NCBI RefSeq assembly: GCF_000934745.1
Contig: NZ_KN882169.1
Span: 279,110-343,109, forward strand
Direction of reading: 5' to 3'
Source of the DNA: Desulfonatronum thioautotrophicum
GTDB lineage: Bacteria; Desulfobacterota; Desulfovibrionia; Desulfovibrionales; Desulfonatronaceae
DNA: 64,000 bases
Both the position numbers and the translations under genes were made by a program. The notes under the pieces were generated by a model that did not search any database, was not told the origin of the DNA, and saw only the letters and a program-made list of their open reading frames with translations. This document shows, piece by piece, positions 16,866 to 25,866 of this stretch. The stretch's first letter is position 1; every line of letters starts with the position of its first letter.

Positions 16866-17264
16866 ATGTCGTGGCAAAAACGGATTCTTCAGGCCCGATT
16901 ATGCTGGGTTGTTCTTACCGTCTTTTGTTTTTTCTCCCTGATACCCCCCAATGCCGAAGCCTTTCTGGTTCAGAGCCGGCTTTCATCCGGTGAGCTGATT
17001 TCCGAGCGTTCTGATCAGATCGCGACCATTCAAAGCACCTTGGAACAGAAAGTTGTTGCCCAGCGACTCTCGGACTACGGCCTGAGCAAGACCGAGGTCA
17101 TGGCCAAGCTGGACACCATGAGTGACGAGCAAGTGCAGCAACTGGCGGATCTTTCCGGCGACCTCGGCGGTGGAGCGATTGGAACGGCTATCGGCGTTCT
17201 TCTGGTTATCCTCTTGGTGGTTGTCATCCTTCGCGTGAGTGATCGGCGCATTGTTGTGCAATAG
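16866..17264 (+). CDS. PA2779-like membrane protein
   Basis: The 132-residue protein has a signal peptide or N-terminal anchor (about 8-30, ending NAEAF), a polar helical middle with LSDYGLSKTEVMAKLDTMSDEQVQQLADL, a glycine-rich GGGAIG turn and a C-terminal transmembrane helix. This matches proteins annotated as the PA2779 family (DUF6627). I set the start at 16866 because GGAGG lies upstream; a frame from 16821 has none. It overlaps the C39-like peptidase gene by 26 bases. In Pseudomonas the PA2779 and PA2778 genes are neighbours, as here. Function is unknown. Confidence 0.8.
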   Translation: MSWQKRILQARLCWVVLTVFCFFSLIPPNAEAFLVQSRLSSGELISERSDQIATIQSTLEQKVVAQRLSDYGLSKTEVMAKLDTMSDEQVQQLADLSGDLGGGAIGTAIGVLLVILLVVVILRVSDRRIVVQ

Positions 17265-17808
17265 CTTGCGGGCAATAGCCCTGTATATCCTGATTCTTCT
17301 GGTTTTGGGGTGCGGCGTCCAGCCACGGGTTTCTCCTGCCTTGGGCTCTGCCCATGAAGAGTCATCCGCACAGACAATCCTGGATGTCCCCTTTGTTCCC
17401 CAAAACCAGGAGAACGATTGCGGCCCGGCAGCCTTGGCATCCTTATTGGCTTATAAAGGGCGGGACCTGCCCTTGGAGACGGTTACCTTGGAAGTCTTTA
17501 CTCCGAGCTTGGGCAGGACGCTTTTGCCGGATATGGAAAACTACGCTCGGAGTCTCGGTCTGCACCCGGTTACAGGCAACGGGGATCTCGATTTGCTCAA
17601 AGAGCGGGTCACCGCCGGATCGCCGGTTATTTTGCTCCTGGACATGGGAAGGATGCTGACCAGCCGGGGACACTACGTCGTCATCGTCGGCAATGATCCG
17701 GAGGGATTTCTGATCCATTCCGGCCGAGAGGCCTATCGTTTCATGGCTACGGATACGCTGAAGCAGCGCTGGAACCGGATGAACAATCTCTATTTGTACC
17801 TGGAGTGA
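17239..17808 (+). CDS. PA2778-like C39-type cysteine peptidase, lipoprotein
   Basis: The 189-residue protein (GTG start) has a signal ending in the lipobox LVLGC. A C39-like peptidase domain follows, with the catalytic cysteine in NDCGPAALAS (C61) and histidine in GHYVVIVG (H145), then a GNDPEGFLIH segment. It is probably attached to the inner face of the outer membrane or the outer face of the inner membrane and acts in the periplasm; the substrate is unknown. A TTG at 17266, directly after the previous stop, is an alternative start that keeps a shorter signal. It overlaps both neighbours, so translation of all three is coupled. In Pseudomonas the peptidase and TPR parts occur in one protein, but they are split here. 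Confidence 0.82.
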   Translation: MIGALLCNSLRAIALYILILLVLGCGVQPRVSPALGSAHEESSAQTILDVPFVPQNQENDCGPAALASLLAYKGRDLPLETVTLEVFTPSLGRTLLPDMENYARSLGLHPVTGNGDLDLLKERVTAGSPVILLLDMGRMLTSRGHYVVIVGNDPEGFLIHSGREAYRFMATDTLKQRWNRMNNLYLYLE

Positions 17809-18380
17809 TCCGCGTGCGTGGCGTCGGCATTCTGCTTTGCGTTCTGTTTCTGGGGGGGGCGGGAATTTCAGCCTGCTCGCTCCCACGGATCATTCTGCTC
17901 TCGGATCCGCTTACCGCAGAGGAGCACAATGACCTCGGTGTGTCCTACGAGGCAGCAGGAGAATGGGACAGAGCCCTTGCGGCCTATACCCAGGCTGCCA
18001 CAAAAAATCGCGGCTGGGATCAACCCCTGATCAACCAGGGCAACGTGCATGCGGCCATGGGTAACTGGGGTGAGGCAGCGGCCAGTTATCGCCGCGCCTT
18101 GCGCCGCAACCCAGAGAACCTGGAGGCCATGAACAATCTGGCCTATGTCCTTCTGCAACTGCGTGATCCTCGCCAAGCCATGAAGTGGTCGCAACGGGCC
18201 CGTACCGGAGCACCTGAAAATGTTGCCTTCATCAGCACCCAGGCCCGAATCCTCGCGGAATTGGGCAGAGACGGAGATGCAAGGGATCTCCTTGCAAAAA
18301 CCCTTCTTCGACTTTCTCCGGATGATCCGCACCGGCAAGCGGTTCAAAAGCTGAGCAAAGAAATCTCTGGTGAGCTGTGA
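17805..18380 (+). CDS. Tetratricopeptide-repeat lipoprotein
   Basis: This 191-residue protein starts at a GTG overlapping the peptidase stop (GTGA). It has a lipoprotein signal (GISAC) and then three to four TPR helices pairs: HNDLGVSYEAAGEWDRALAA, INQGNVHAAMGNWGEAAASY, MNNLAYVLLQLRDPRQAMKW and a degenerate last one. TPRs bind partner proteins. The coupling with the C39-like lipoprotein peptidase suggests the two form a periplasmic complex corresponding to the single PA2778-like protein of other bacteria. It is the last gene of this run; no clear terminator was found in the 288 bases that follow. Confidence 0.85.
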   Translation: MIRVRGVGILLCVLFLGGAGISACSLPRIILLSDPLTAEEHNDLGVSYEAAGEWDRALAAYTQAATKNRGWDQPLINQGNVHAAMGNWGEAAASYRRALRRNPENLEAMNNLAYVLLQLRDPRQAMKWSQRARTGAPENVAFISTQARILAELGRDGDARDLLAKTLLRLSPDDPHRQAVQKLSKEISGEL

Positions 18381-18668
18381 GACGAACTCCTGACGGACAG
18401 CACGGCAACATCGTGATGACAGCAGTGTGCTTGAATATTGTTCCCAATACCACGGAAGTTGGTTGTCCAGAATTCCGGCCTGGGCTCTCCTAACTGAGAG
18501 TGTGCATGAGATTGTTTCTGATATTCATTTGCCGGAATGAATTATTCCGGGGAACGTATTGCGGCCAGGAACCGCATTTTGCTTGGAAGCGGGCCGGCGA
18601 TGGAAAAAATTGATTTATGAATTCTATGCGTAAAATGACTGCAGAAGGATATGGAGGTTGATTGAAGC

Positions 18669-19280
18669 ATGGCAGCACGTCAAACATCACCATTCGCTCT
18701 GGTACCGCTTCCCTATGCGATAAATGCCTTGGAGCCGGTTATAACCGCTCGGACAATCGGATATCATCATGGAGCGCATCACCAGACCTATGTGGAAAAA
18801 CTCAATGCGCTCATCCCTGGAACAGACTATGCCGGAATGCGACTGGAGATGATCATTGCCCTTGCCGAGGGCAGGAATAGCGACGTCGCGATATTCAACA
18901 ACGCCGCGCAGATCTGGAACCATAATTTTTACTGGAAAAGCATGCGCCCTGGTGGCGGAGGGGAGCCACCATCAAGGTTGAAACAAGATATCCAGGCATC
19001 ATTCGGCAGTATAAGCGAATGCAGAAAACAACTTTCCGACGCAGCCCTCTCCCAGTTCGGGAGTGGCTGGGCCTGGTTGGTCCTGGAGGCCGGTCAGCTC
19101 AAGGTGGTCAATACGTCCAACGCGAATGTCCCGACAAACGTTGGGTTAACCCCGCTGTTGACCATCGATGTCTGGGAGCACGCCTATTATCTGGACTATC
19201 AGAATCAGCGAAAAGCCTATGTTGAGGCCGTTCTGGACAAGTTGGTGAACTGGGAGTTCGCCCTGGAAAATATGGGTTGA
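18669..19280 (+). CDS. sodB: Superoxide dismutase, iron type
   Basis: The 203-residue protein has all metal ligands of the Fe/Mn family: H33 (GYHHGAHHQTYV), H85 (NHNFYW), D167 and H171 (DVWEHAYYLDYQN). The glutamine in AAQIWNH and FGSGWAWL without a preceding glutamine favour the iron form. There is no signal peptide, so it would act in the cytoplasm, turning superoxide into oxygen and peroxide. GGAGG lies 12 bases before the ATG. It is monocistronic and convergent with the MFS gene. With desulforedoxin it gives the window a clear oxygen-defence theme. Confidence 0.93.
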   Translation: MAARQTSPFALVPLPYAINALEPVITARTIGYHHGAHHQTYVEKLNALIPGTDYAGMRLEMIIALAEGRNSDVAIFNNAAQIWNHNFYWKSMRPGGGGEPPSRLKQDIQASFGSISECRKQLSDAALSQFGSGWAWLVLEAGQLKVVNTSNANVPTNVGLTPLLTIDVWEHAYYLDYQNQRKAYVEAVLDKLVNWEFALENMG

Positions 19281-19327
19281 GCAAATGGACAGTAGCCCGC
19301 CTTTCACTGCCGTGGCACAATATTCGT

Positions 19328-20674
19328 TCATCCTGCTTGTCGCAGGACCGGGTTGTTGCCCAGTGCGTGTCGACCCGACCAGATCAGTATAACGAGCAGC
19401 AGAAGCAAGAGTCCCGGTAGCCATGGTAAAGAGGCGGCCAGGACCAGCCCTGAATCGCCAGCCTGCTCGCTGGGGAGGCCGGCTCTGATCCCCAAAATGA
19501 CCAGGGAGTGGTATACGCTGGTTAATCCAAAGCCGATATTCAGGGCCAGCCCACGAAAGCTGAGTACGGTGGCCCTCTGGGCGGAATCCACTTCACGGTT
19601 GATGTAGTGGCTTTGAAAAAAGCCGACGAAGAACATGATCGCCTCCAGGGGAAAGACAAAGACCAATCCGTACGCGGATGTCATGGCACTTACACCGAAC
19701 AGGGCCGTCATCAGCACGACGCTGAACAGCGTCAGGTTGCCCAGGGGCGAAAGCCGCTCTAAAGCCAAGCGGGCCCACCAGGCATACAGCCAGCCCAGGA
19801 GTCCCATCACTGCCCAGATCGGGCCGAAAAAACCGACGGGAATACCGATAAACCGGAAATATTCAGCCCCAAGGGTGATGAACTGGCGGGCGACGCTGTC
19901 CAAAATCATGCCGGCCAGAATGACAAAGAGCACGAAGCGGTTGGTCAGAATCCATCGTCCGGCCTGGAAGACACTGGTAAAGGATTGCCGCAACTGCGCG
20001 GTGGAAAATGGGGTGGCTTGAAATGATGCGGATTCGCGCATCCCCCAGGCACAAACCAACACTCCCAGGCTGCTCGCCAAGGTGAGAAAAATGGGCAGTC
20101 GCAATACATCCTGTTGCGTCAGGGCCACGTCCATGCCCAGACCGTTCAAGACCGCGCTCATCCATTTCGGGTCGTAGACAAAAGCGCCGATCATCATGGC
20201 CAGAAAAAAGCCCACGGCCATCCAGCGGCCCAACCGCTCCAGCACCTTGGGCCATTGCTCCTCCATGTCGTTGTCCTTGAGGGTATCATAGGCCAGGGCT
20301 TCATCAGCTCCGCTGGCCGCTGCTTCAGCCAGACCGCTACAGATTCTGTTGAACAAAAATGCCGCAAAAATCAGCGAGCCGTGGCCCAGCGGCACGAGAG
20401 CGATGATGCTCATCTCCAGAACCATCAACCCGGCGGCCAGACGCACCAGGTTGCGCCGCCCGAAGATGTCTGCCAGCGCTCCGGAAGGGACCTCGGCCAG
20501 GACGATGGTCACGGCCCAGACCGCATTCAGGATGGTGAACTGGGCCAGTGTCAGCCCATAATCCAGAAAGAGAATCGTAAAGACCGGGTAGTAGAACCGG
20601 GCGTTGAACAGCACCCGGAACAACAGGAAGCGGCGGACATTGGGCAGGTCAAATGGGGAAGGACTGGGGGGCAT
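19328..20674 (-). CDS. MFS transporter
   Basis: The 448-residue protein has about 12 hydrophobic segments. The conserved loop between helices 2 and 3 reads VPSGALADIFGRRNLV, the classic major facilitator motif A (GxLaDrxGrr). The acidic stretch SGADEALAYDTLKD in the fifth helix region is typical of an MFS subgroup near the EmrB/tetracycline branch, but no substrate can be read from it. It lies 151 bases after the SpoIIE-type phosphatase gene on the same strand and may belong to that transcription unit. The ribosome binding site is not obvious. Confidence 0.85.
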   Translation of the reverse strand: MPPSPSPFDLPNVRRFLLFRVLFNARFYYPVFTILFLDYGLTLAQFTILNAVWAVTIVLAEVPSGALADIFGRRNLVRLAAGLMVLEMSIIALVPLGHGSLIFAAFLFNRICSGLAEAAASGADEALAYDTLKDNDMEEQWPKVLERLGRWMAVGFFLAMMIGAFVYDPKWMSAVLNGLGMDVALTQQDVLRLPIFLTLASSLGVLVCAWGMRESASFQATPFSTAQLRQSFTSVFQAGRWILTNRFVLFVILAGMILDSVARQFITLGAEYFRFIGIPVGFFGPIWAVMGLLGWLYAWWARLALERLSPLGNLTLFSVVLMTALFGVSAMTSAYGLVFVFPLEAIMFFVGFFQSHYINREVDSAQRATVLSFRGLALNIGFGLTSVYHSLVILGIRAGLPSEQAGDSGLVLAASLPWLPGLLLLLLVILIWSGRHALGNNPVLRQAG

Positions 20675-20825
20675 GGGGGGAATAATCCAGCAGGCGGCGG
20701 TTCATAATTGATATCCACATGCCGGACATTCGCAGTATCCAGCGGGTTTGTCCATGAAAAACCTCTGCCAGTTCAGACAATTTGCAATCGCGCCATCCTG
20801 AGGGGACAGCATCAAGCCCGGGGAG

Positions 20826-22796
20826 CTAGGAGTTGGTTTTGTTCTCGGATGCACCTATGAACAGGAGTGCCAACAGGGTAATGTCGTCGGATTGGGGAGC
20901 GTTGCAGGAAAAGGCCCTGACGGATTCCAGCAGCTCCTCCACCAAAACTTTTGGAGACGTGCCACTTCTCACCCGAACTTCTTCAAGCAGGCGACCCTCG
21001 GTATAGAGTGTCAGTTCCGGGTTCATGGCCTCGGTCACCCCGTCCGTATAAGCCAACAAGAGGTCACCGGGGTTGAGTCGGATTTCCCTGGTCTGAAAAG
21101 GCACGTCCTCCATGCCCCCCAGAACCAGCCCGGGTGGCAGGTCCAGCCATTGGGGCGGCTTATTCTCTGAGACCAGGATCGGCTTGTTGTGCCCGGCATT
21201 GGAGTAGCGCAGCAGTCCGGTACGCAGATTCAAAACCGCGCAAAAGAGGGTTACAAACATGCCCGAGTCGTTGTCCCGGCAAAGCTCGTTGTTCACCCGA
21301 GCCAAAACGTTATGCGGATCGGTTTCCTGTTCCGCAATGCCTTTCACCAGGGTTTTGGTTACGGCCATGAACAAGGCCGCGGGTACGCCCTTGTCCGAGA
21401 CGTCGCCGACGGAAAAAAAGAGGTGGTCTTCATCCAGAAGGAAGAAGTCGTAGAGATCTCCGCCCACGTGCTTGGCCGAGTCCAGAACCGCGAACACATC
21501 CATCTCGTGGCGGTCGGGGAAGGGGGGAAACCGCTTGGGTAAAAAGTTCATCTGGATGTTGCGGGCTATTTTCAACTCACTTTCAATACGTTCCTTGGCC
21601 TTGGTGGTTTCGGTCAGGTTGGTGATGTACTCCTTGAGGGCCATCCGCATGGCTCCCACGGAATCGGAAAGCTGTCCCACTTCGTCGTTAACCCGAATCC
21701 TGGGCAGGGCCACGTCCAGATTGCCTTTGGCAATTTCCGTGGTTGCACCGACCAGGGAGCGCAGTGGTCTGGTGATGCTTCGGGAAATGGCCACCACCAT
21801 CAGCAACAGGATCAAAAAACCGGTCGCACCGATGAGCAGTACGATATTGTTCAGGGAGTGAATGTCCGCATACAGCTCGTTTTTGGGAATGATCACCCCG
21901 ACTGACCAACCGCTGGATGGCACCGGCGCGAAGGTAAGCAGCGATACCTGGCCGGTATGTACGCTGGTGAATTCCGCGAACCCTTCTCTGCCCTGGATCA
22001 TCTTCCTGCCGATTTGGCTTAGTTCAGGCAGATTCATTTCCTCGGCAACACTGAACACGCTTTCGCGCATGATCCGATGCTGGTCTGGATGAGCCACGAA
22101 TTGTCCGGTGCGACTGATCAGGAAGGCATAGCCGGTTTCGTACAAGGAAACCGCGGAGATTATTTTCACCAGATCTTCCAGAAAAATATCAGCGGTAACC
22201 ACGCCGTGAAACTGGGATCCTTGTGCGGTTTGTCGATAAAACGGGGCTGAGAAGGTGGACATCACCACATTGCCGCCACCCTCGTCAAAATACGGTTCAC
22301 TCCATGCAGGACGTCCAAGTTGGCGCGGCTTGCTGTACCATTCCCAACGAAAATAGTGGTAAGACTCCCCGCCCAGACTGGTAAAAACCAGCTTTCCCGT
22401 TTTGTCCCGATACACATACGGGGCATGGTACCGCTCATCCGGGTTCATGCCGTACGGTTCAAACGCGATAGTTGTCCCATAAATGTCCTGGTGGGCGTCA
22501 ATGACGTCGCGAAGCATGGCCAGCAGTTCAGTCTCGGAAAATTGGTCGCGTTCCAGACGCAAGGCCAGGTAACGAGGGATGCGTTCCACCCCGCTGAGGG
22601 TTGTATCCAATTGATGCACCAGGGAGCGGGTCAAATTTGCGGCGTTTTCCTGGACGTTTTTCAGGACCAACCTCTTGGAATACTGATAATTATAGCCGAA
22701 GGCGGTCAGAAAGACCAAGGTTGTGCTGGTCAGGATGAACAGGGCCAGGCGAAAGGAGAGACGCTGTTTTCTGCTGGGGGAAGGACCGGGGGGCAT
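20826..22796 (-). CDS. Cache-HAMP sensor with SpoIIE/RsbU-type PP2C phosphatase
   Basis: The protein has 656 residues. An N-terminal membrane helix (about 13-33) is followed by a periplasmic Cache region (to about 305; FEPYGMNPDERYHAPYVYRD, GGGNVVMSTFSAPFY), a second membrane helix (about 315-338), a HAMP linker (ITRPLRSLVGATTEIAKGNLDV) and a PP2C domain of the SpoIIE type (about 405-645). Metal-site aspartates are in GGDLYDFF, GDVSDKGVPAALFM, YTDGVTEAMN and SDDITLLAL. It likely dephosphorylates an anti-sigma-antagonist-like protein in response to an external ligand. It follows the hybrid kinase gene after 50 bases, so the two are probably co-expressed. AGGA lies seven bases before the ATG. 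Confidence 0.88.
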   Translation of the reverse strand: MPPGPSPSRKQRLSFRLALFILTSTTLVFLTAFGYNYQYSKRLVLKNVQENAANLTRSLVHQLDTTLSGVERIPRYLALRLERDQFSETELLAMLRDVIDAHQDIYGTTIAFEPYGMNPDERYHAPYVYRDKTGKLVFTSLGGESYHYFRWEWYSKPRQLGRPAWSEPYFDEGGGNVVMSTFSAPFYRQTAQGSQFHGVVTADIFLEDLVKIISAVSLYETGYAFLISRTGQFVAHPDQHRIMRESVFSVAEEMNLPELSQIGRKMIQGREGFAEFTSVHTGQVSLLTFAPVPSSGWSVGVIIPKNELYADIHSLNNIVLLIGATGFLILLLMVVAISRSITRPLRSLVGATTEIAKGNLDVALPRIRVNDEVGQLSDSVGAMRMALKEYITNLTETTKAKERIESELKIARNIQMNFLPKRFPPFPDRHEMDVFAVLDSAKHVGGDLYDFFLLDEDHLFFSVGDVSDKGVPAALFMAVTKTLVKGIAEQETDPHNVLARVNNELCRDNDSGMFVTLFCAVLNLRTGLLRYSNAGHNKPILVSENKPPQWLDLPPGLVLGGMEDVPFQTREIRLNPGDLLLAYTDGVTEAMNPELTLYTEGRLLEEVRVRSGTSPKVLVEELLESVRAFSCNAPQSDDITLLALLFIGASENKTNS

Positions 22797-22846
22797 AGAA
22801 AATCCTGAAGGGAGTGTTGCGGCGTATTACACCGGTCTCGAACGTT

Positions 22847-25558
22847 TCAGTGCTGATCCAATACGTTCCGGACCATGGCCGCCAGGTCCTTCAGTTGATA
22901 TGGCTTGCCGAGCACTCCCTTGGCTTTGGCGGAAAGGGGATCGCCTTCAAGCCGCTTTGCCGCATAGCCGCTGGCAATGACAACGCGGGCACTTGGGTCG
23001 AGTCGGAGCAATTCCTGAAGACATTTTTGACCGCCCATGCCGGGCATATTCAGGTCCAGCAAAACCAGATCAAAATGCCCTGGGCGTTCTTGATAGGCCT
23101 GGAGGGCCTCCTCCCCGCTGGAAACGCAATGGACGGAGTACCCAAGCATCTCCAAAACCTCCCGGGTTAAATCACGGATCTCCGGTTCGTCGTCCACCAC
23201 CAGAATCTGTTCCTGTCCACCCTGCGCGGCAGTATGAATGCGTTGTTCCGGAACATCATTGACATCATCATTTGTCGCGGGGAAAAAAAGCTGAAATGTG
23301 GTTCCCTGGTCCGGTTCGCTGGAACACAGAATACTCCCCCCGTGGCTTTTGACGATTCCGTAGACGGATGCCAAACCCAGCCCCGTGCCTCGGCCCACCT
23401 CCTTGGTGGTAAAGAACGGGTCGAAGACATGACGTAACGTCTCTTTTTCCATGCCTTTGCCGGTATCCGTAACCCGCAGGCAGATCTGACGCCCTTCGGC
23501 AGCCTCCGGATGTGTCCGGACAAAATGCTCGTCCAGGATCACGTTCATGGTTTCCAGAGTAAGACGACCTCCATCAGGCATGGCGTCCACGGCATTATTG
23601 GCCAGGTTGAGTAGCACCTGCTCGATTTGCACCGGATCAGCCCGCAGTGCCCATGCCAAGGGCTCAAGGCGTACTTCCAGGGTGATCATCCTGGGGATGA
23701 TCCGTTCCAGAATCTGGACAGCATGTCGGACTTCCTGGTTCAGGTCGATCGGCACCCGGCGGGATTCGGATTTACGGCTGAAGAACAGGAGCTGCTGTAC
23801 CAGTTGCGCGGCCCGATCCATGGCTCGGGTCACGGTTTTCAGACGTTTTGTGTCAGGATGGTTCGCGGATTTGCCCCTGGCAAGCAGTTCGATATTCCCG
23901 CTCATGGCCTGGAGCAGATTGTTGAAGTCGTGGGCCACGCCTCCTGCCAGAATCCCCAGAGACTCCATTTTCTGGGCCTGAAGCAACTGGGCCTGCAATG
24001 TTTCTCGTTCCTTTGCGGCCTGTTTTTGAGCGGTGACGTCACTGGCTATCGTGGCGAAATGGTTTTTTCGCGGACTCAGTGCGGTTATTTCGAAATATTT
24101 GCCCATGGGCTCAAAAAAGGTCGTGAAGGTGAAGGGTGTGCCGCTCAGAGCCACCTGCGAATACTCCGTGAGATATGGTGCAGTGGGCGTACCGTAGACT
24201 TCCGAGCCCAGTTTTCCGACGGCGTTTTCTCTGGAAATCCCAGTTGTTGATGAAAATGCTTTATTGCACTCGGTTAGCACATAGTTTTCCACGTCACCGT
24301 GGTCATTGAATACCAGCTCATGCATCACTACCAGCTCGGTCATGGAGTCAAACAGGGAATGGAAGCGTTCTTCGCTTTGCCGCAACGCCGCTTCGACCTG
24401 TTTTTGTTGAGAAATGTCCTGGAGCAGCTCGATGGTGTAAGCGACCTCCCCAGTGTCATCAATGATCGGGTTGACTCGGCAGTTCAGGTGCTTCTGCAAT
24501 TCCGGTATGAAGATTTCCTTGCTCACCAGCTGCTTTGACTCAATGGCTTCCAAGGTTGCGCACGGTTGACAGGTGGTTTGGCGGCCCAGAAGCTCGTAAC
24601 ATTTCCGCTCCCGGACGTGCTCCGGGGACATCCCCAGGAAGTCTAAACCGGCCATATTATACCGAACAATGCTCAGGTCGGGCCGTTTGACGCTCAGAAT
24701 ATCCGGAACATTGTCCAGAATGCCTTCCAGCAACGTGTTTTTTTCTTTGAGGTCGTGCTCAACCTTTTTCAGTTCCGAGATGTCTTCCACCGCCGACAGG
24801 ATATGTGGAGCACCTTCCAGCTCAATTATCAGCCCGTGAAGTCGAACCGGAACCCTGTGTCCGGCCTTGTGAACGTATTCTTTTTCAAAAGGTCCACAGC
24901 GGCCATTTTCCTCAAGTAAACGCAGTTGATGGTGCTCCAGTTCCGAGTATTCCCTGGGTGTGATCTGCCAATAGGTCTTCTGCAAGGCCTCTTGCACTGT
25001 CATGCCTGTGATGCGGGCATATGCCGGATTTACATCCACCAGGGTCCCATCCATGCGGCATACGGCCAGACCAACGGGCGACTCGTTGAACAGAACGCGG
25101 TTGTACTGTTCACTGCGTCGCAGCGCTTCCTCGGCGAGTTTGTGATCGCTGATATCCGTGAGAAATCCCTCGTAGATGATACCTTCATCCCTGGTAGCTT
25201 TGATCATGGCGTTCACGGAGGCCCAGAATGGTCGATTGTCACGGCGCTTGAGCCGCAATTTGAAGTTACGCAATCTTTTGCGGAGATGCATCTCCTGCTT
25301 GAAGACTTCCCGATCCATAGGACGGACAAAGAGTTGTGCTCCAATATCCGAAACATGGGTTACCATTTGATCAGGATCATCATATCCGAATATTCGGGCA
25401 TATTCCGAGTTGACCTGCAGGTAGCGACCCTCAGGGGTGGAAATGAATATGCCGATGGGTGCGTTTGCGAAAATATCCTGGAAATGGATGTTAACGGCCT
25501 GGGTGTCGGTCTGGGTGTCGACCTTGATGTCTATATGTTGCGCGAAAGCGTCATGCAT
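22847..25558 (-). CDS. PAS-rich hybrid histidine kinase
   Basis: The 903-residue soluble kinase has four PAS domains (about 20-145, 150-270, 275-395 and 400-525). A HisKA helix follows with the phosphohistidine in GGVAHDFNNLL, then a HATPase_c domain (NLANNAVDAMPDGG, DTGKGM, GTGLGLASVYGIVKSHGG). A C-terminal receiver has its phosphoacceptor in DLVLLDLNMPGMGG and ends GVLGKPYQ. The third PAS has a CxxC (TTCQPCA), a possible redox or metal site. I start at the ATG at 25558, which has GGAG at seven bases; a GTG at 25570 is possible. It heads a unit with the SpoIIE-type phosphatase. Lack of membrane helices suggests cytoplasmic sensing. Confidence 0.9.
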   Translation of the reverse strand: MHDAFAQHIDIKVDTQTDTQAVNIHFQDIFANAPIGIFISTPEGRYLQVNSEYARIFGYDDPDQMVTHVSDIGAQLFVRPMDREVFKQEMHLRKRLRNFKLRLKRRDNRPFWASVNAMIKATRDEGIIYEGFLTDISDHKLAEEALRRSEQYNRVLFNESPVGLAVCRMDGTLVDVNPAYARITGMTVQEALQKTYWQITPREYSELEHHQLRLLEENGRCGPFEKEYVHKAGHRVPVRLHGLIIELEGAPHILSAVEDISELKKVEHDLKEKNTLLEGILDNVPDILSVKRPDLSIVRYNMAGLDFLGMSPEHVRERKCYELLGRQTTCQPCATLEAIESKQLVSKEIFIPELQKHLNCRVNPIIDDTGEVAYTIELLQDISQQKQVEAALRQSEERFHSLFDSMTELVVMHELVFNDHGDVENYVLTECNKAFSSTTGISRENAVGKLGSEVYGTPTAPYLTEYSQVALSGTPFTFTTFFEPMGKYFEITALSPRKNHFATIASDVTAQKQAAKERETLQAQLLQAQKMESLGILAGGVAHDFNNLLQAMSGNIELLARGKSANHPDTKRLKTVTRAMDRAAQLVQQLLFFSRKSESRRVPIDLNQEVRHAVQILERIIPRMITLEVRLEPLAWALRADPVQIEQVLLNLANNAVDAMPDGGRLTLETMNVILDEHFVRTHPEAAEGRQICLRVTDTGKGMEKETLRHVFDPFFTTKEVGRGTGLGLASVYGIVKSHGGSILCSSEPDQGTTFQLFFPATNDDVNDVPEQRIHTAAQGGQEQILVVDDEPEIRDLTREVLEMLGYSVHCVSSGEEALQAYQERPGHFDLVLLDLNMPGMGGQKCLQELLRLDPSARVVIASGYAAKRLEGDPLSAKAKGVLGKPYQLKDLAAMVRNVLDQH

Positions 25559-25866
25559 GTTCAACTCCACGTCATGAACGAAACCGAAAGCGGGGCGGTG
25601 AAGTGAAACACCGAGTTTTTCAAGTTTGACGATAATGATTCAACTATGCCAAAATAATGCAAAAAACGCAACACTGGAAACATAGGGGGCACGTTTCTTG
25701 CGCTGAAACCTTTTTCGACTATCTTTCTCGATTTGTTTCCAGCAATTACCGGTTTACTGTATTTTTGCAAAACTCTCAGTCATGACATTATTGCAACTTG
25801 GCTCGGCCATAACTTGGATTTGTGTCCCAACAGATTGGTGATGCATGGAAAAAAGGGGAAGGGCAG
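25559..25866. other. Divergent promoter region, no gene seen
   Basis: This AT-rich stretch of about 300 bases separates the hybrid kinase gene (minus) from the Slp-like lipoprotein gene (plus). It must hold both promoters, but no box is clear enough to name. Two TTGCAA words occur about 40 bases apart near 25760-25800. Confidence 0.4.
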
